From Prochlorococcus sp. AG-418-M08 (lineage in GTDB: Bacteria > Cyanobacteriota > Cyanobacteriia > PCC-6307 > Cyanobiaceae): a stretch of 64,000 bases of DNA. Position numbers and translations under genes: made by a program. The stretch lies in NCBI GenBank assembly GCA_003213955.1, contig QCMG01000009.1, forward strand, positions 1 to 64,000. The letters run 5' to 3'. Shown here one piece after another: positions 45,135 to 56,266 of the stretch (its first letter is position 1; the number at the start of each line of letters is the position of its first letter). The notes under the pieces are model-generated. The model had not been told where the DNA came from. It saw nothing but the letters and a program-made list of their open reading frames with translations, and searched no databases.

Positions 45135-45707
45135 ATGAAATTTTCAATTAATTTAATTCCTAAAATTTTTTTAATATTGATTATTAATCAGTTTTTTTTA
45201 AATACGCCAAAAGTTCAAGCAGCAGAGAATATTAAAATAATTTACAGCATTTTTTCTCGAACAATAACTGTCGAATCTTTAAAAAAATTTGCTAATGATG
45301 GGAATTCATCAAAAAAATTAAGAAGAATTTTCAATGCTACAGGTGCACCTGATAATGAAATTCAATCAATATTAAATAAAAATTTTGAGATTCCCATTAC
45401 TATTGCAAGCAAATTAGTATATTCAGAAATTGGAAATGTTTTTTTAACTAGATTATCTTCTATAATTCACACTCCTAGAACAAATGATGGAAGAACTGGA
45501 ATGTTAGCTCTCAGATCTAGTGTTATACAAGGTATTTATATGGGCAATGGCAAGATAAACCTGATAAAATTTTTTGAAGGTTACCCAACTGAAACTGTTA
45601 TTTTAAATGTAAATGCTTTGAGTAAAGTGTTAAATAAAGTAGAATCGATATCAGAATTATTGGATTTTTTCACTAACAAACCCTTAGAAAAAATAAAAAA
45701 AAGTTAA
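45135..45707 (+). CDS. Secreted/periplasmic hypothetical protein, DUF1400-like
   Basis: Signal-peptide-like N-terminus (IPKIFLILIINQFFLNTPKVQA), then AENIKIIYSIFSRTITVESLKKFANDG; ATG at 45135 preferred over ORF-track start. Confidence 0.7.
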   Translation: MKFSINLIPKIFLILIINQFFLNTPKVQAAENIKIIYSIFSRTITVESLKKFANDGNSSKKLRRIFNATGAPDNEIQSILNKNFEIPITIASKLVYSEIGNVFLTRLSSIIHTPRTNDGRTGMLALRSSVIQGIYMGNGKINLIKFFEGYPTETVILNVNALSKVLNKVESISELLDFFTNKPLEKIKKS

Positions 45708-45713
45708 ATAATT

Positions 45714-46817
45714 ATGTATTTATTAAAAAAAATTAAAAGTAAATTTAATCGCAATTACAAAAAAAAAAGTTGGCCTGGATTAATTAATGCTTATAAGCAA
45801 TATTTGCCGGTATCTTCCAAAACTCCAATCGTAACTTTGAATGAAGGTAATACTCCTTTAATTTTTAGTAAAACAATAAGTGATTTAATTGGGAACGATT
45901 CAAAAGTTTATTTGAAATATGACGGTCTTAATCCTACTGGTTCTTTTAAAGATAGAGGAATGACGATGGCAATAAGTAAAGCAAAAGAAGAAGGTAGTAA
46001 AGCAGTGATTTGCGCTAGTACCGGAAATACTTCTGCAGCTGCTGCAGCTTATGCTTCCAGAGGAGGTTTGAAATCTTATGTTTTAATTCCTGACGGATAT
46101 GTAGCTCAAGGGAAGCTTGCTCAGGCTCTGATGTATGGAGCAGAAATAATTTCTATTAAAGGTAATTTTGATAAAGCTTTAGAAATTGTTAGAGATTTAT
46201 CTGAAGAATATCCAATAACTCTTGTGAACTCTGTTAATCCTTATCGTATTCAAGGTCAAAAAACTGCTGCATTCGAAATAATTGATGATTTAGGCATTGC
46301 ACCTGATTGGTTATGTATACCAATGGGAAATGCTGGCAACATAACTGCTTATTGGTTAGGTTTTAAGGAATATTCAAAAATAAAAAGAAATTTAAATTTA
46401 CCAATTATGATGGGTTTTCAATCTGAAGGATCTGCTCCTTTAGTTAAAAACATAATAGTTAAAGACCCTGAAACCATTGCAACGGCAATTAGGATTGGAA
46501 ACCCAGTTAATAGAGACAAAGCAAAAATAGTAAGAAAAGAAAGTAAAGGTGATTTTCAATCCGTTACAGATGAAGATATTATTAAAGCTTATAAACAACT
46601 TGCGAAAGAAGGTGTTTTTTGTGAACCCGCAAGCGCAGCATCAGTAGCAGGTTTAATTAAAAATAAGAATAGAATAAAGAAAGAATCTACTATAGTTTGC
46701 ATTTTAACAGGTAATGGATTAAAAGATCCAGATTGTGCAATTAAAAATAATGATGCTAATTTCCAAAACAATATAGAACCATCATTAAAAGAAATAACAA
46801 AAATTCTAGGTTATTAA
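45714..46817 (+). CDS. thrC: Threonine synthase
   Basis: [48 protein letters not shown]. Confidence 0.95.
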   Translation: MYLLKKIKSKFNRNYKKKSWPGLINAYKQYLPVSSKTPIVTLNEGNTPLIFSKTISDLIGNDSKVYLKYDGLNPTGSFKDRGMTMAISKAKEEGSKAVICASTGNTSAAAAAYASRGGLKSYVLIPDGYVAQGKLAQALMYGAEIISIKGNFDKALEIVRDLSEEYPITLVNSVNPYRIQGQKTAAFEIIDDLGIAPDWLCIPMGNAGNITAYWLGFKEYSKIKRNLNLPIMMGFQSEGSAPLVKNIIVKDPETIATAIRIGNPVNRDKAKIVRKESKGDFQSVTDEDIIKAYKQLAKEGVFCEPASAASVAGLIKNKNRIKKESTIVCILTGNGLKDPDCAIKNNDANFQNNIEPSLKEITKILGY

Positions 46818-47161
46818 CTAAACCAATAAAAATAGTGTCTGTGGAAATTCATTAAAAACAATCAAATTCTGTTAATTAATCTTTTAAATAAAACTAAAAA
46901 TGTGGATAAAGAAAAATAAATATCTAATAATTTTAAAATAATACACATTTTATAAATTTTTTCCACTGAAAGCTATGATTCACTTATTAAGTTTGGTAAG
47001 TATTTAAAGCTTTTATCCACAGTTTCCACAATATCTACTAATACTATATTAATCTATTAATTTAAGTTTATATTTTAGAAAAAAGAACAATTAAAAGAAA
47101 AATATTTAATTGCAATAATTAAGAAAATAGCTCTAATATAGAAATAAAGCTAAGTTCTCAT
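46818..47161. other. Putative chromosomal replication origin (oriC) region
   Basis: 344-nt very AT-rich gap between thrC and dnaN containing two perfect DnaA boxes (TGTGGATAA at 46901-46909; TTATCCACA at 47013-47021) plus degenerate boxes at 46840-46848, 46939-46947, 46959-46967 and 47022-47030. Confidence 0.75.
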
Positions 47162-48322
47162 ATGGAGATTGTTTGTAATCAGAATGAATTTAATTATGCT
47201 ATTCAATTAGTTAGTAAAGCAGTAGCTTTAAGACCCACTCACCCAATTTTAGCAAATTTACTTTTAACAGCTGATCAAGGAACTAACAAAATAAGTTTGA
47301 CTGGATTCGATTTAAATTTAGGAATACAGACTTCATTCGATGCAACTGTAAAAAAAAGTGGAGCAATTACTATTCCTTCAAAACTTTTATCTGAAATAGT
47401 AAATAAATTACCGAGTGAAACTCCAGTCTCACTTGATGTTGACGAAAGCTCAGATAATATTTTAATCAAAAGTGATAGAGGTTCTTTTAATTTAAAAGGT
47501 ATTTCATCAGAGGACTATCCCAATTTACCTTTTGTTGAAAGTGGTACTTCTTTAAGTATTGATCCAAGCTCTTTTCTGAAAGCTTTAAAATTAACTATAT
47601 TTGCTAGTAGTAACGATGATTCCAAGCAATTATTAACGGGAGTAAATTTTACATTTAATCTGAAATATTTAGAGTCAGCTGCAACTGATGGCCATAGATT
47701 AGCTGTTGTTTTAGTTGATAATAAAGATAATTTTGAAGAAAAAGATGATAATTTTGAAGAAAAAGATGATAATCTATCAGTCACTATTCCAACAAAATCT
47801 TTAAGAGAAATCGAAAAACTTGTTAGTTTGAGCACTTCTGAAAATTCAATAAAACTTTTTTATGATAAAGGCCAATTAGTATTTATTTCTTCTAATCAAA
47901 TAATTACAACCAGAACTTTGGAAGGTTCTTATCCAAATTACTCTCAATTAATTCCAGATACTTTCTCAAAACTCTTTACATTCAATACTAAAAGAATAAT
48001 TGAAGCATTAGAACGAATTGCTGTTCTAGCAGATCAACAAAGCAGTGTTGTTAAGATTAAATTGGGAGAAAAAGATTTGGCTTTAATAAGCGCTGATGCT
48101 CAAGATATTGGAAGTGCAACTGAATTAGTACCTGTTTCTTTTGATTCTGATCAATTTGATATAGCCTTTAACGTAAGGTATCTATTAGAAGGTTTAAAAG
48201 TTATTTCAAGTCAAAATGTTGTTTTTAAATGTAATCAACCAACTACTCCAGCTGTTCTTGTTCCCGATGATAATGTAAATTCTTTTACATATTTGGTTAT
48301 GCCTGTTCAAGTTCGTTCTTAG
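47162..48322 (+). CDS. dnaN: DNA polymerase III beta subunit (sliding clamp)
   Basis: MEIVCNQNEFNYAIQLVSKAVALRPTHPILANLLL, DGHRLAVV, C-terminal YLVMPVQVRS. Confidence 0.97.
   Translation: MEIVCNQNEFNYAIQLVSKAVALRPTHPILANLLLTADQGTNKISLTGFDLNLGIQTSFDATVKKSGAITIPSKLLSEIVNKLPSETPVSLDVDESSDNILIKSDRGSFNLKGISSEDYPNLPFVESGTSLSIDPSSFLKALKLTIFASSNDDSKQLLTGVNFTFNLKYLESAATDGHRLAVVLVDNKDNFEEKDDNFEEKDDNLSVTIPTKSLREIEKLVSLSTSENSIKLFYDKGQLVFISSNQIITTRTLEGSYPNYSQLIPDTFSKLFTFNTKRIIEALERIAVLADQQSSVVKIKLGEKDLALISADAQDIGSATELVPVSFDSDQFDIAFNVRYLLEGLKVISSQNVVFKCNQPTTPAVLVPDDNVNSFTYLVMPVQVRS
47731..47772 (+). repeat. Perfect 21-bp tandem duplication inside dnaN
   Basis: ttttgaagaaaaagatgataa x2, giving NFEEKDDNFEEKDDN in the protein. 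Confidence 0.95.
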
Positions 48323-48323
48323 T

Positions 48324-49034
48324 TTGAAATTACCAAAAGAATTTTTATTAAGTGAATTATTAAGACATAATGTAAAAGGTAATTCCACTCTTAATTACGG
48401 TAACGGTGAAAATGTTTGGATGCATCCACCAGTTCACAGAATTTTAGGTTGGTATTCTCGTCCTTCTAATTTTGATTTAAAACGAAACGTTTGGAAATTA
48501 AATCAAATAAATCAAATAATAGATAATGATATTTTTGTAACAGGAGCCCCTGCAATTTCAGATCTTGCTACTTTAAATAGATTTCCTAACTTGATAGAAG
48601 CTAATTTAGTTAATTCAGAAGGTTCAAAAATAGGAGTGATAGCAGATTTTTTATTCGAAATGAAAACTGGTAATATTAAATTTTATCTAATATCACGTTC
48701 AAATCCAAAAATTCCAGGTTCAAGTAGATGGAAGCTAAATATAAAAAATATAGTTGATCAACAACCAGGTTTAGTTTTTTGTTCTTGCCTTTCTTTAGAT
48801 GATTTGACTTTAATGAAATCAAGTTTTAAATATCGATTCTTAAAAAAAGGAAGAAAAATAATCAATCGTTTTGATGATATGAAAAATACAGCAACAAGTA
48901 GATTAGAAGATTGGCTCGAAGAAGATGAAGATATAAACCAAAAATCAGAATATAATCGAAATAGTTTTTATAATAAAGAAGAAGAAGAAGTATCTACCTC
49001 TAGAGATAAAAAAGAAGATGACCCTTGGATTTGA
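48324..49034 (+). CDS. PRC-barrel-like conserved hypothetical protein
   Basis: LIEANLVNSEGSKIGVIADFLFEMKTGNIKFYLISRSNPKIPGSSRWKL resembles a PRC-barrel; highly charged C-terminal tail; TTG start directly after dnaN. Confidence 0.7.
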   Translation: MKLPKEFLLSELLRHNVKGNSTLNYGNGENVWMHPPVHRILGWYSRPSNFDLKRNVWKLNQINQIIDNDIFVTGAPAISDLATLNRFPNLIEANLVNSEGSKIGVIADFLFEMKTGNIKFYLISRSNPKIPGSSRWKLNIKNIVDQQPGLVFCSCLSLDDLTLMKSSFKYRFLKKGRKIINRFDDMKNTATSRLEDWLEEDEDINQKSEYNRNSFYNKEEEEVSTSRDKKEDDPWI

Positions 49035-49037
49035 TTA

Positions 49038-51374
49038 ATGATAAACTCATTTAATAATAATTTTGATCTAAAAGAATCACTTAAAGTTGAGAATTTAACT
49101 AGTGATGACTATGAAGAGATTTGTAGAAGATTAGGAAGAAAACCTAACAGAACCGAATTAGGTATGTTTGGCGTAATGTGGTCTGAACATTGTTGTTATA
49201 GAAATTCAAAACCATTATTAGCAAAATTTCCTACTAAAGGAAAAAATGTATTGGTTGGACCTGGAGAGAATGCAGGTGTTATTGATGTCGGAAATAACCA
49301 AAAACTTGTTTTTAAAATAGAAAGTCATAATCATCCTTCTGCAATTGAACCTTTTCAAGGAGCTGCAACAGGCGTAGGCGGGATACTAAGAGATATTTTT
49401 ACTATGGGTGCAAGACCTATTGCAGTTTTAAACTCTTTAAGATTTGGAAATCTTAAACATTCATCTAATATTTCTCTATTACGTGGAGTAGTTTCAGGGA
49501 TATCTCATTATGGTAATTGTGTTGGAGTACCTACTGTTGGTGGAGAAATAGATTTTGACGATAGTTATTCAGGAAATCCTTTAGTTAATGTTATGGCTTT
49601 AGGTTTATTAGAAACTGAAGAAATTGTCTGTTCAGGAGCAAAAGAAGTAGGGTCTCCTGTTTTATATGTAGGAAATACGACAGGTAAGGATGGTGTAGGG
49701 GGAGCTAGTTTTGCTAGTTCGGAATTAACTTCAAATTCCTTAGATAATAGACCGGCTGTACAAGTTGGTGATCCATTTATTGAAAAAAGTCTCATTGAAG
49801 CTTGTTTGAATGCTTTTAAAACAGGAGATGTACTTGCTGCTCAAGATATGGGAGCTGCAGGATTAACATGTAGTAGTGCTGAAATGGCTGCTAATGGAGG
49901 TTTAGGAATATCGATAAACTTAGATTTAGTTCCAGCCAGAGAAAATGATATGTCCGCTTATCAATACTTATTATCTGAATCACAAGAGAGAATGTTATTT
50001 GTTGTTAAAGAAGACAAATTAAATGTTCTTATTAATCAATTTAAAAAATGGGGTCTTTTTGCAAATGTTATTGGTGAAGTAATTTCTAAAAAAGAAGTAA
50101 TTATTTCTCAAAAAAATAAAATAGTTGCTCAGATTCCTACATCTGCCTTATCAGATGAAACTCCAATCAATATTCATAAAGTTATTGAACAACCTCCTAA
50201 TTATTTATTAAAGAAATGGGAATGGTCTGAAGATGAATTACCAATTATCAGTAAAAATAAAGTCCTTTCTATAAAAGATAAACAAAAATATTCTTTATCT
50301 GAAATTATTTTGAAATTGTTATCAGATCCCTCAATTGCTTCTAAAAGTTGGGTATACAGGCAATATGATTCTCAAGTTCAATCAAATACTGTTTTTAAGC
50401 CAGGAGAGGCAGATGCTGCATTAATAAGACTAAGAGGGCAAGATGTAAAAAATAAAAATAATAAATATTCAGGTGTTGCTGCTTCAGTAGATTGTAATAG
50501 TAGATGGGTTTTATTAGACCCTTTTAGAGGTAGTATTGCAGCCGTTGCAGAATCAGCAAGAAACGTAAGCTGTATAGGTGCTGAACCAATTGCTATAACT
50601 AACAATCTAAATTTCTCATCTCCCGAAACAGAAGTAGGATATTGGCAACTTTCATCAGCATGCGCAGGAATTTCTAAGGCTTGTATTGCTTTAGAAACTC
50701 CTGTAACAGGAGGAAACGTTTCTTTATATAACGAATCTAAAAATAAAAATAATCAAGTAACTCCAATAAACCCAACTCCTGTAATTGGAATGGTTGGAAC
50801 AATCACAAATGTAGATAATGCTATAAGTTCGGGATGGAAAAACGTAAATGATCAAATATGGATAATTGGTTCTAATTCTTCTGAATCTTCAATAGGCGCA
50901 AGTTCTTATCTAGAGTATTTTCATGGCTTAGTTACAGGAAGACCTCCTAAAATTGATCTACAAGATGAAAAATATTGTCAAAGTTTTTTAAGAGATGCAA
51001 TTTTAAAAAATTACATTGCTTCTTCACATGATGTTAGTGATGGAGGTTTGGCTGTTGCTTTATCTGAATGTTGTATTTTGTCTGATAAGGGAGCACATAT
51101 TCAACTAGAAGAAAACAACGTTCGCAAAGATAATATATTATTCAGTGAGGGTGGTTCAAGAATTATTTTTTCACTTTATAAAAAAGAAGAATTGAATTTT
51201 TTGAATTTTCTTAAAATTAAGAGCAAAGATTTTGGTAAAGATGTTTATGTTAAAAAAATAGGATTTGTTTCTAAAGAAAATCTCAATATATCAATTGAAG
51301 ACAATGAAATTTGTAATCTTGGGGTTGATCAATTAACCAAAAAATTTAATAATGGTATTCCCAGTTACTTTTAA
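49038..51374 (+). CDS. purL: Phosphoribosylformylglycinamidine synthase subunit II
   Basis: [66 protein letters not shown]. Confidence 0.97.
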   Translation: MINSFNNNFDLKESLKVENLTSDDYEEICRRLGRKPNRTELGMFGVMWSEHCCYRNSKPLLAKFPTKGKNVLVGPGENAGVIDVGNNQKLVFKIESHNHPSAIEPFQGAATGVGGILRDIFTMGARPIAVLNSLRFGNLKHSSNISLLRGVVSGISHYGNCVGVPTVGGEIDFDDSYSGNPLVNVMALGLLETEEIVCSGAKEVGSPVLYVGNTTGKDGVGGASFASSELTSNSLDNRPAVQVGDPFIEKSLIEACLNAFKTGDVLAAQDMGAAGLTCSSAEMAANGGLGISINLDLVPARENDMSAYQYLLSESQERMLFVVKEDKLNVLINQFKKWGLFANVIGEVISKKEVIISQKNKIVAQIPTSALSDETPINIHKVIEQPPNYLLKKWEWSEDELPIISKNKVLSIKDKQKYSLSEIILKLLSDPSIASKSWVYRQYDSQVQSNTVFKPGEADAALIRLRGQDVKNKNNKYSGVAASVDCNSRWVLLDPFRGSIAAVAESARNVSCIGAEPIAITNNLNFSSPETEVGYWQLSSACAGISKACIALETPVTGGNVSLYNESKNKNNQVTPINPTPVIGMVGTITNVDNAISSGWKNVNDQIWIIGSNSSESSIGASSYLEYFHGLVTGRPPKIDLQDEKYCQSFLRDAILKNYIASSHDVSDGGLAVALSECCILSDKGAHIQLEENNVRKDNILFSEGGSRIIFSLYKKEELNFLNFLKIKSKDFGKDVYVKKIGFVSKENLNISIEDNEICNLGVDQLTKKFNNGIPSYF

Positions 51375-51422
51375 TTAATGAAGAAATATATGCAACTTTT
51401 CAAAATATTTAAAACATAAATT

Positions 51423-52883
51423 ATGTGTGGAATTGTTGGAATTGTTTCTTCTCAGGATGTAAATCAACAAATTTACGATAGTCTTTTGTTACTTCAGCAT
51501 CGAGGACAAGATTCCACCGGTATTGTTACAATGGAAAACACTGTTTTTCATATACATAAGGCGAAAGGTCAAGTAAATACTGCTTATAGAACAAGAGATA
51601 TGCGAAATTTAATAGGAAGGATTGGATTAGGGCATGTTAGATATGCAACAAAAGGTTCAGCAGAAAATGTTGCAGAAGCACAACCTTTTTATGTGAATGC
51701 TCCTTATGGAATAGTTTTAATTCACAATGGTAATCTCACTAATACTAGGGATTTAGAAAAACAATTATTTAATGTAGATAAACGACATACAAATTCTTCA
51801 AGTGATACAGAAATGTTATTAAATATATTTGCAACTGAATTACAAGAACAAATTCATACTAAAGATTTACAGCCAGAAATCATTTTTAATGCAGTAAAAA
51901 ACTTACATAAAAGAGTTCAAGGATCCTATGCTTCAATAGCACTTATTTCTGGTCATGGTTTATTGGCATTTAGAGATCCTTTTGGTATTAGACCCTTAGT
52001 GATTGGGAAAAGAATTTCTCTGACTAACCAAAAAGAAGAATGGATGGTAGCAAGTGAATCATTAGTATTAGAAAATAATGATTATCAAGTTGTTAGAGAT
52101 GTTAAACCAGGCGAGGCAATTTTTATAACTCATAGTGGTGAATTTTATGCAAAGCAATGTTCTGAAAATCCAAGTTTATTCCCTTGTTCATTTGAATATG
52201 TTTATTTAGCTAGACCAGACTCAGTGATGAATGGGATTTCAGTATATAAAGCACGTCTAAAAATGGGTGATTATTTAGCAGAAACAATTAAGCAAACAAT
52301 AAATTCAGGGGATGTTGATGTTGTTATGCCTATTCCTGATTCTTCCCGTCCCGCTGCGATGCAAGTAGCTAGACAATTAGGTATTGAGTACAGAGAGGGG
52401 TTTTTTAAAAATAGATATGTTGGAAGGACTTTCATTATGCCCGGTCAACAAAAACGTAAACAATCGGTTAGGCAAAAGTTGAATGCTATGAGTACAGAAT
52501 TTAAAAATAAAAATGTATTAATAGTCGATGATTCTATAGTTAGAGGTACTACTTCAAAACAAATAGTTCAAATGGCAAAAGATGCTGGAGCAAACAAAGT
52601 TTTTTTTACTTCAGCTGCTCCCCCTGTAAGATTTCCTCATGTTTACGGAATCAATATGCCTAATAGAGATGAATTAATAGCTCATGATAGAACAATAAAA
52701 GAAATAGCAGAAAAGCTTGAAATTGATAATCTTGTTTATCAAAGTGTTGATAACTTGAAGAAATCTATAATTGATGATTCTCCAGTTAAAGATTTAGAGA
52801 TGAGTTGTTTCACAGGTTCTTACGTCACAGGAACCGTAAATCAAGAATATTTAAAATGGGTAGAAAATGAATATAAATCTTAA
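51423..52883 (+). CDS. purF: Amidophosphoribosyltransferase
   Basis: MCGIVGIV N-terminal nucleophile Cys, LLQHRGQDSTGI, VLIVDDSIVRGTTSKQIVQMAKDAGA PRPP motif. Confidence 0.97.
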   Translation: MCGIVGIVSSQDVNQQIYDSLLLLQHRGQDSTGIVTMENTVFHIHKAKGQVNTAYRTRDMRNLIGRIGLGHVRYATKGSAENVAEAQPFYVNAPYGIVLIHNGNLTNTRDLEKQLFNVDKRHTNSSSDTEMLLNIFATELQEQIHTKDLQPEIIFNAVKNLHKRVQGSYASIALISGHGLLAFRDPFGIRPLVIGKRISLTNQKEEWMVASESLVLENNDYQVVRDVKPGEAIFITHSGEFYAKQCSENPSLFPCSFEYVYLARPDSVMNGISVYKARLKMGDYLAETIKQTINSGDVDVVMPIPDSSRPAAMQVARQLGIEYREGFFKNRYVGRTFIMPGQQKRKQSVRQKLNAMSTEFKNKNVLIVDDSIVRGTTSKQIVQMAKDAGANKVFFTSAAPPVRFPHVYGINMPNRDELIAHDRTIKEIAEKLEIDNLVYQSVDNLKKSIIDDSPVKDLEMSCFTGSYVTGTVNQEYLKWVENEYKS

Positions 52884-52884
52884 T

Positions 52885-55320
52885 TTATAGGATTTTTAGA
52901 CGGAAACAATTTTCAAGATATTCATCCTTATCTAGATTTAAAAAATCTGTTTTTAAAATACTTTTGCTTGAATAGGTAGCTATTTTGTTTAAGTTTAATC
53001 TTGCTGATTTATTTTTATTTGTCTCAATATCAATGTATTGGTTGTTAGAAAAAACTTTTATAAAATAATCATTTTTCAGTTGTACTTTCTCATTTACATA
53101 TCCTAATTTTGAATTATAAGCATCATATATATCTTCAATCTTTAATTTAAAAAACTTTCCTTTTTTAGAAGCCAAGTAAATAATATCTTTATCTTCAGTC
53201 TGACAGCATGAAACTATTTTTTCGGTAGGTAAAAGATTAATTAATAATATTCCTTGTGATTGTTTTGTACTTGGGTTTAAGTATTTATTAGATAAATCAA
53301 ATTTAAAAAGTCTTCCAATAGAAGTTAATATTACTAGTTTTTGCGCAACGCTGTAAATAAATGAATCAATAATTTTAGTAGAATTTTTTAATTTTGTAAT
53401 TGAAAATATCCTATTACTTTTTATCATATCTGCATCAAATAAAACTTTTTTAAATCTCCCATCTGAACTCAAAATACATAAATAATTTTTTAAATTACAG
53501 TCTAAATTATGAAAATTTATAATTTCTTGTGGATCGATACTTCCTAGAATTTTTTTATCTAATTTGTTTTCAGTATTAATATTTGATTTCCAATTTATTT
53601 GTATAACTTTTCCTGAATATGTAATTCCAATCATTTTCAAACTTTTGTAGATTGTGCATATAAATTTTTGAACATTTTTATTATCTATAAATTTATTTTC
53701 TTGATCCAATAATTTTTTATAATTACTGCTAATTATTTTTTTCAAATAAAATCTATGATCTACAGCTAATTTTGTATCTTTATTTGCTAGATCTTCTAAT
53801 ATTTGATTATTTATAGTGTCTATTTCTTTCTCTTGATTAATATCTTTCAAGATTTTTGTTTTTCTTTTTACATTAAACTTTTTCTTTAAATGTTTTAGTT
53901 CTTCAATTAAAGTTTCAAGCAATAAACTTCTGTTATTGAGAAGATTACTAAGATATTTTTTCTTATTAATTAATTCTGTCATATCGTTTTTTATTTGTTC
54001 CCTTTCTAAATTCGTCATTTTTTTAAGAGGCATACTTAAAACTGCATCTGCTTGTTTACTACTAAGTGTAAGCTTGGGCATCAATACTGATTTAGCTTCA
54101 GTTGCATTTTCTGAGTTTTGAATAACCTCAATAATTTCTTTTATATTTTTAGTTGCAATTGAAAACCCTTCTAAGATTTCAAGTTTTTCTGATGCAATCT
54201 TAAAAAAGTAATTTGTTCTTTTTCTAATTGTTTCTTCTCTAAATTCGAGAAAATAATTTAGATACTTTTTTAAAGTAAGTTGGACTGGTTTCCCCCCTAC
54301 TAAAGCTAAAAATATTGCACCAAAATTAGATTGTAATGAAGTTTTTTTATATAAATTTGATATGACAATTTCAAAATTTGAATCTTTTTTTAATTCAATA
54401 ACGATTCTCATCCCGTCTCTATCACTTTCATCTCTAATATCAGAAATTCCATCAATTTTTCCTAGATTTACTAATTCTGCAAGTTTTTCAATCCATCCAG
54501 CTTTACTTATTTGATAAGGTAGTTCAGATATCACAAGTGCATTTCTTTTATGCTTCCCTTTCCCTAAAGTAATTTCTTCATTTTTAATTACACCTCTTAC
54601 TGTTATTGATCCTTTTCCGCATTGATAGACTTCTTTGGTTCCTTCATTGTAAATTAGTTCTCCTCCTGTTGGAAAATCAGGGCCTGGTATTATTTTTGAT
54701 AATTTTAAGTCACTTATTTCTTTATCGTTTATTAGAGCAATTAAACCATCAACTACTTCACCTAAATTATGCGGGGGAATATTAGTTGCCATACCAACCG
54801 CTATCCCTGAAGAACCATTTAACAATAAAAAGGGTAGTTGTGCTGGTAAAATTTCAGGTTCTTGTTGCGAACCATCAAAATTATTTGAGTAACTTACTGT
54901 GTCAGATCCAATCTCTTCAAGAAAACATTCATGAGCTATTGGTGCGAGACGAGTTTCCGTATATCTCATTGCAGCTGGCGGATCGTTATCAACAGATCCA
55001 AAATTGCCATGACCATGAAGTGTTGGATATTTTGTAGAAAAATCTTGGACTAATCTTACTAGTGCTTCATAGACTGCTTGATCTCCATGAGGATGATATT
55101 TACCTAATACATCGCCAACTACTCTTGCACATTTTCTGAATGGTCGGTCTGGCGTAAGTCCTAATTCATGCATAGCGAAAAGAATTCTTCTCTGGACTGG
55201 TTTCAGTCCATCTCTCGCATCAGGTAATGCACGTCCTATTATTACGCTCATTGCATATTCCAGATAGGAACGTTGCATTTCTTCTTGCAGTGATATAGAA
55301 GTGAATTTTTCCGTAGTCAT
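52885..55320 (-). CDS. Type IIA topoisomerase A subunit (GyrA/ParC family)
   Basis: [37 protein letters not shown], catalytic [16 protein letters not shown]; divergent C-terminal domain. Confidence 0.9.
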   Translation of the reverse strand: MTTEKFTSISLQEEMQRSYLEYAMSVIIGRALPDARDGLKPVQRRILFAMHELGLTPDRPFRKCARVVGDVLGKYHPHGDQAVYEALVRLVQDFSTKYPTLHGHGNFGSVDNDPPAAMRYTETRLAPIAHECFLEEIGSDTVSYSNNFDGSQQEPEILPAQLPFLLLNGSSGIAVGMATNIPPHNLGEVVDGLIALINDKEISDLKLSKIIPGPDFPTGGELIYNEGTKEVYQCGKGSITVRGVIKNEEITLGKGKHKRNALVISELPYQISKAGWIEKLAELVNLGKIDGISDIRDESDRDGMRIVIELKKDSNFEIVISNLYKKTSLQSNFGAIFLALVGGKPVQLTLKKYLNYFLEFREETIRKRTNYFFKIASEKLEILEGFSIATKNIKEIIEVIQNSENATEAKSVLMPKLTLSSKQADAVLSMPLKKMTNLEREQIKNDMTELINKKKYLSNLLNNRSLLLETLIEELKHLKKKFNVKRKTKILKDINQEKEIDTINNQILEDLANKDTKLAVDHRFYLKKIISSNYKKLLDQENKFIDNKNVQKFICTIYKSLKMIGITYSGKVIQINWKSNINTENKLDKKILGSIDPQEIINFHNLDCNLKNYLCILSSDGRFKKVLFDADMIKSNRIFSITKLKNSTKIIDSFIYSVAQKLVILTSIGRLFKFDLSNKYLNPSTKQSQGILLINLLPTEKIVSCCQTEDKDIIYLASKKGKFFKLKIEDIYDAYNSKLGYVNEKVQLKNDYFIKVFSNNQYIDIETNKNKSARLNLNKIATYSSKSILKTDFLNLDKDEYLENCFRLKIL

Positions 55321-55407
55321 TAATTAGGAAATTTACAGCTTGCTTTTATAAACTAAATTAAGATTAATAGGTAAATAAATATTTACCAGTGTTAAGAATA
55401 AGGAAAT

Positions 55408-56262
55408 TTAATTTAATTTCGTTTTTGCAAAAAGTATCTCTCTTTTTAGTTGTTTATTTTCAAAAAGTTTTTCTGTAGATTTTTGTAGTTTTTCGCCCCA
55501 AAGTTGTTCTTTTCTATAGTTATAATTTACTAAATTAGGATTTTTCATCAAAGCTTTTTTAGCAAGTAATATTGCTTTATTAATATCTTGAGTTCTTAAA
55601 CACGCAGCAAGTGCTAGTAGTGGTTCCCCATTCTCTTCTATAGAAATAGCTTTTTTGAAAGATATTATAGAAAGATTTATTTTATCCAACTCAAAATATG
55701 CTAAGCCTTTGTTATTAATTGCTGCCCAAAAATCTTTTTTAATTTCTATCGCTTTGTTAAAATTTACTAAAGCCTTTTTATAATTTTTTTCCATTAAATA
55801 AGTATTTCCTAATTGAAAAATTCCGTTAAAGTTTTTTGGGAGAATTTTGATTCCTGATTTTAAAGAAATTTTTGCTTTTTCTATCTTTGATTGTCTCAAA
55901 TATATAAAACTTTTTGCAAAATATATTTCACCCATTTCAGGTTTGATTCTTTGAGCTTTATCAAGAGAAATTAATGCATCATCATAAAATTTATTGGCCA
56001 TTTGAGCCTCAGCAAGAGTTGTCCATAATTTTTCATTTTCATCGTCAATTTTTACAGCTAATTTAGCCAAATTTAAACTATTTTTGAATTGACCAATAAA
56101 TAGAAGTTGTTGAGCCTGATCCCCAATTGATAAAGCTTCTTTTTTTAATTGTTTTTTTTCTGGGAAATAATAATAAGGTACAAAAGCTTTTAAATTTTGC
56201 ATATAAAAAATATTGACCCCTAATATTGAAAAAAATAATAATTTTATTAAAGAATTCTTCAT
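55408..56262 (-). CDS. TPR-repeat protein
   Basis: Repeated TPR helices, e.g. ALISLDKAQRIKPEMGEIYFAKSFIYLRQ, ALVNFNKAIEIKKDFWAAINNKGLAYFEL; signal-anchor N-terminus. Confidence 0.88.
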   Translation of the reverse strand: MKNSLIKLLFFSILGVNIFYMQNLKAFVPYYYFPEKKQLKKEALSIGDQAQQLLFIGQFKNSLNLAKLAVKIDDENEKLWTTLAEAQMANKFYDDALISLDKAQRIKPEMGEIYFAKSFIYLRQSKIEKAKISLKSGIKILPKNFNGIFQLGNTYLMEKNYKKALVNFNKAIEIKKDFWAAINNKGLAYFELDKINLSIISFKKAISIEENGEPLLALAACLRTQDINKAILLAKKALMKNPNLVNYNYRKEQLWGEKLQKSTEKLFENKQLKREILFAKTKLN

Positions 56263-56266
56263 ATAT

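Noticed and set aside
46818-47161. Possible CRISPR-like or iteron repeat array in the intergenic region
   Set aside because: The short repeated words are DnaA-box 9-mers in mixed orientation with irregular spacing, not direct repeats with spacers.
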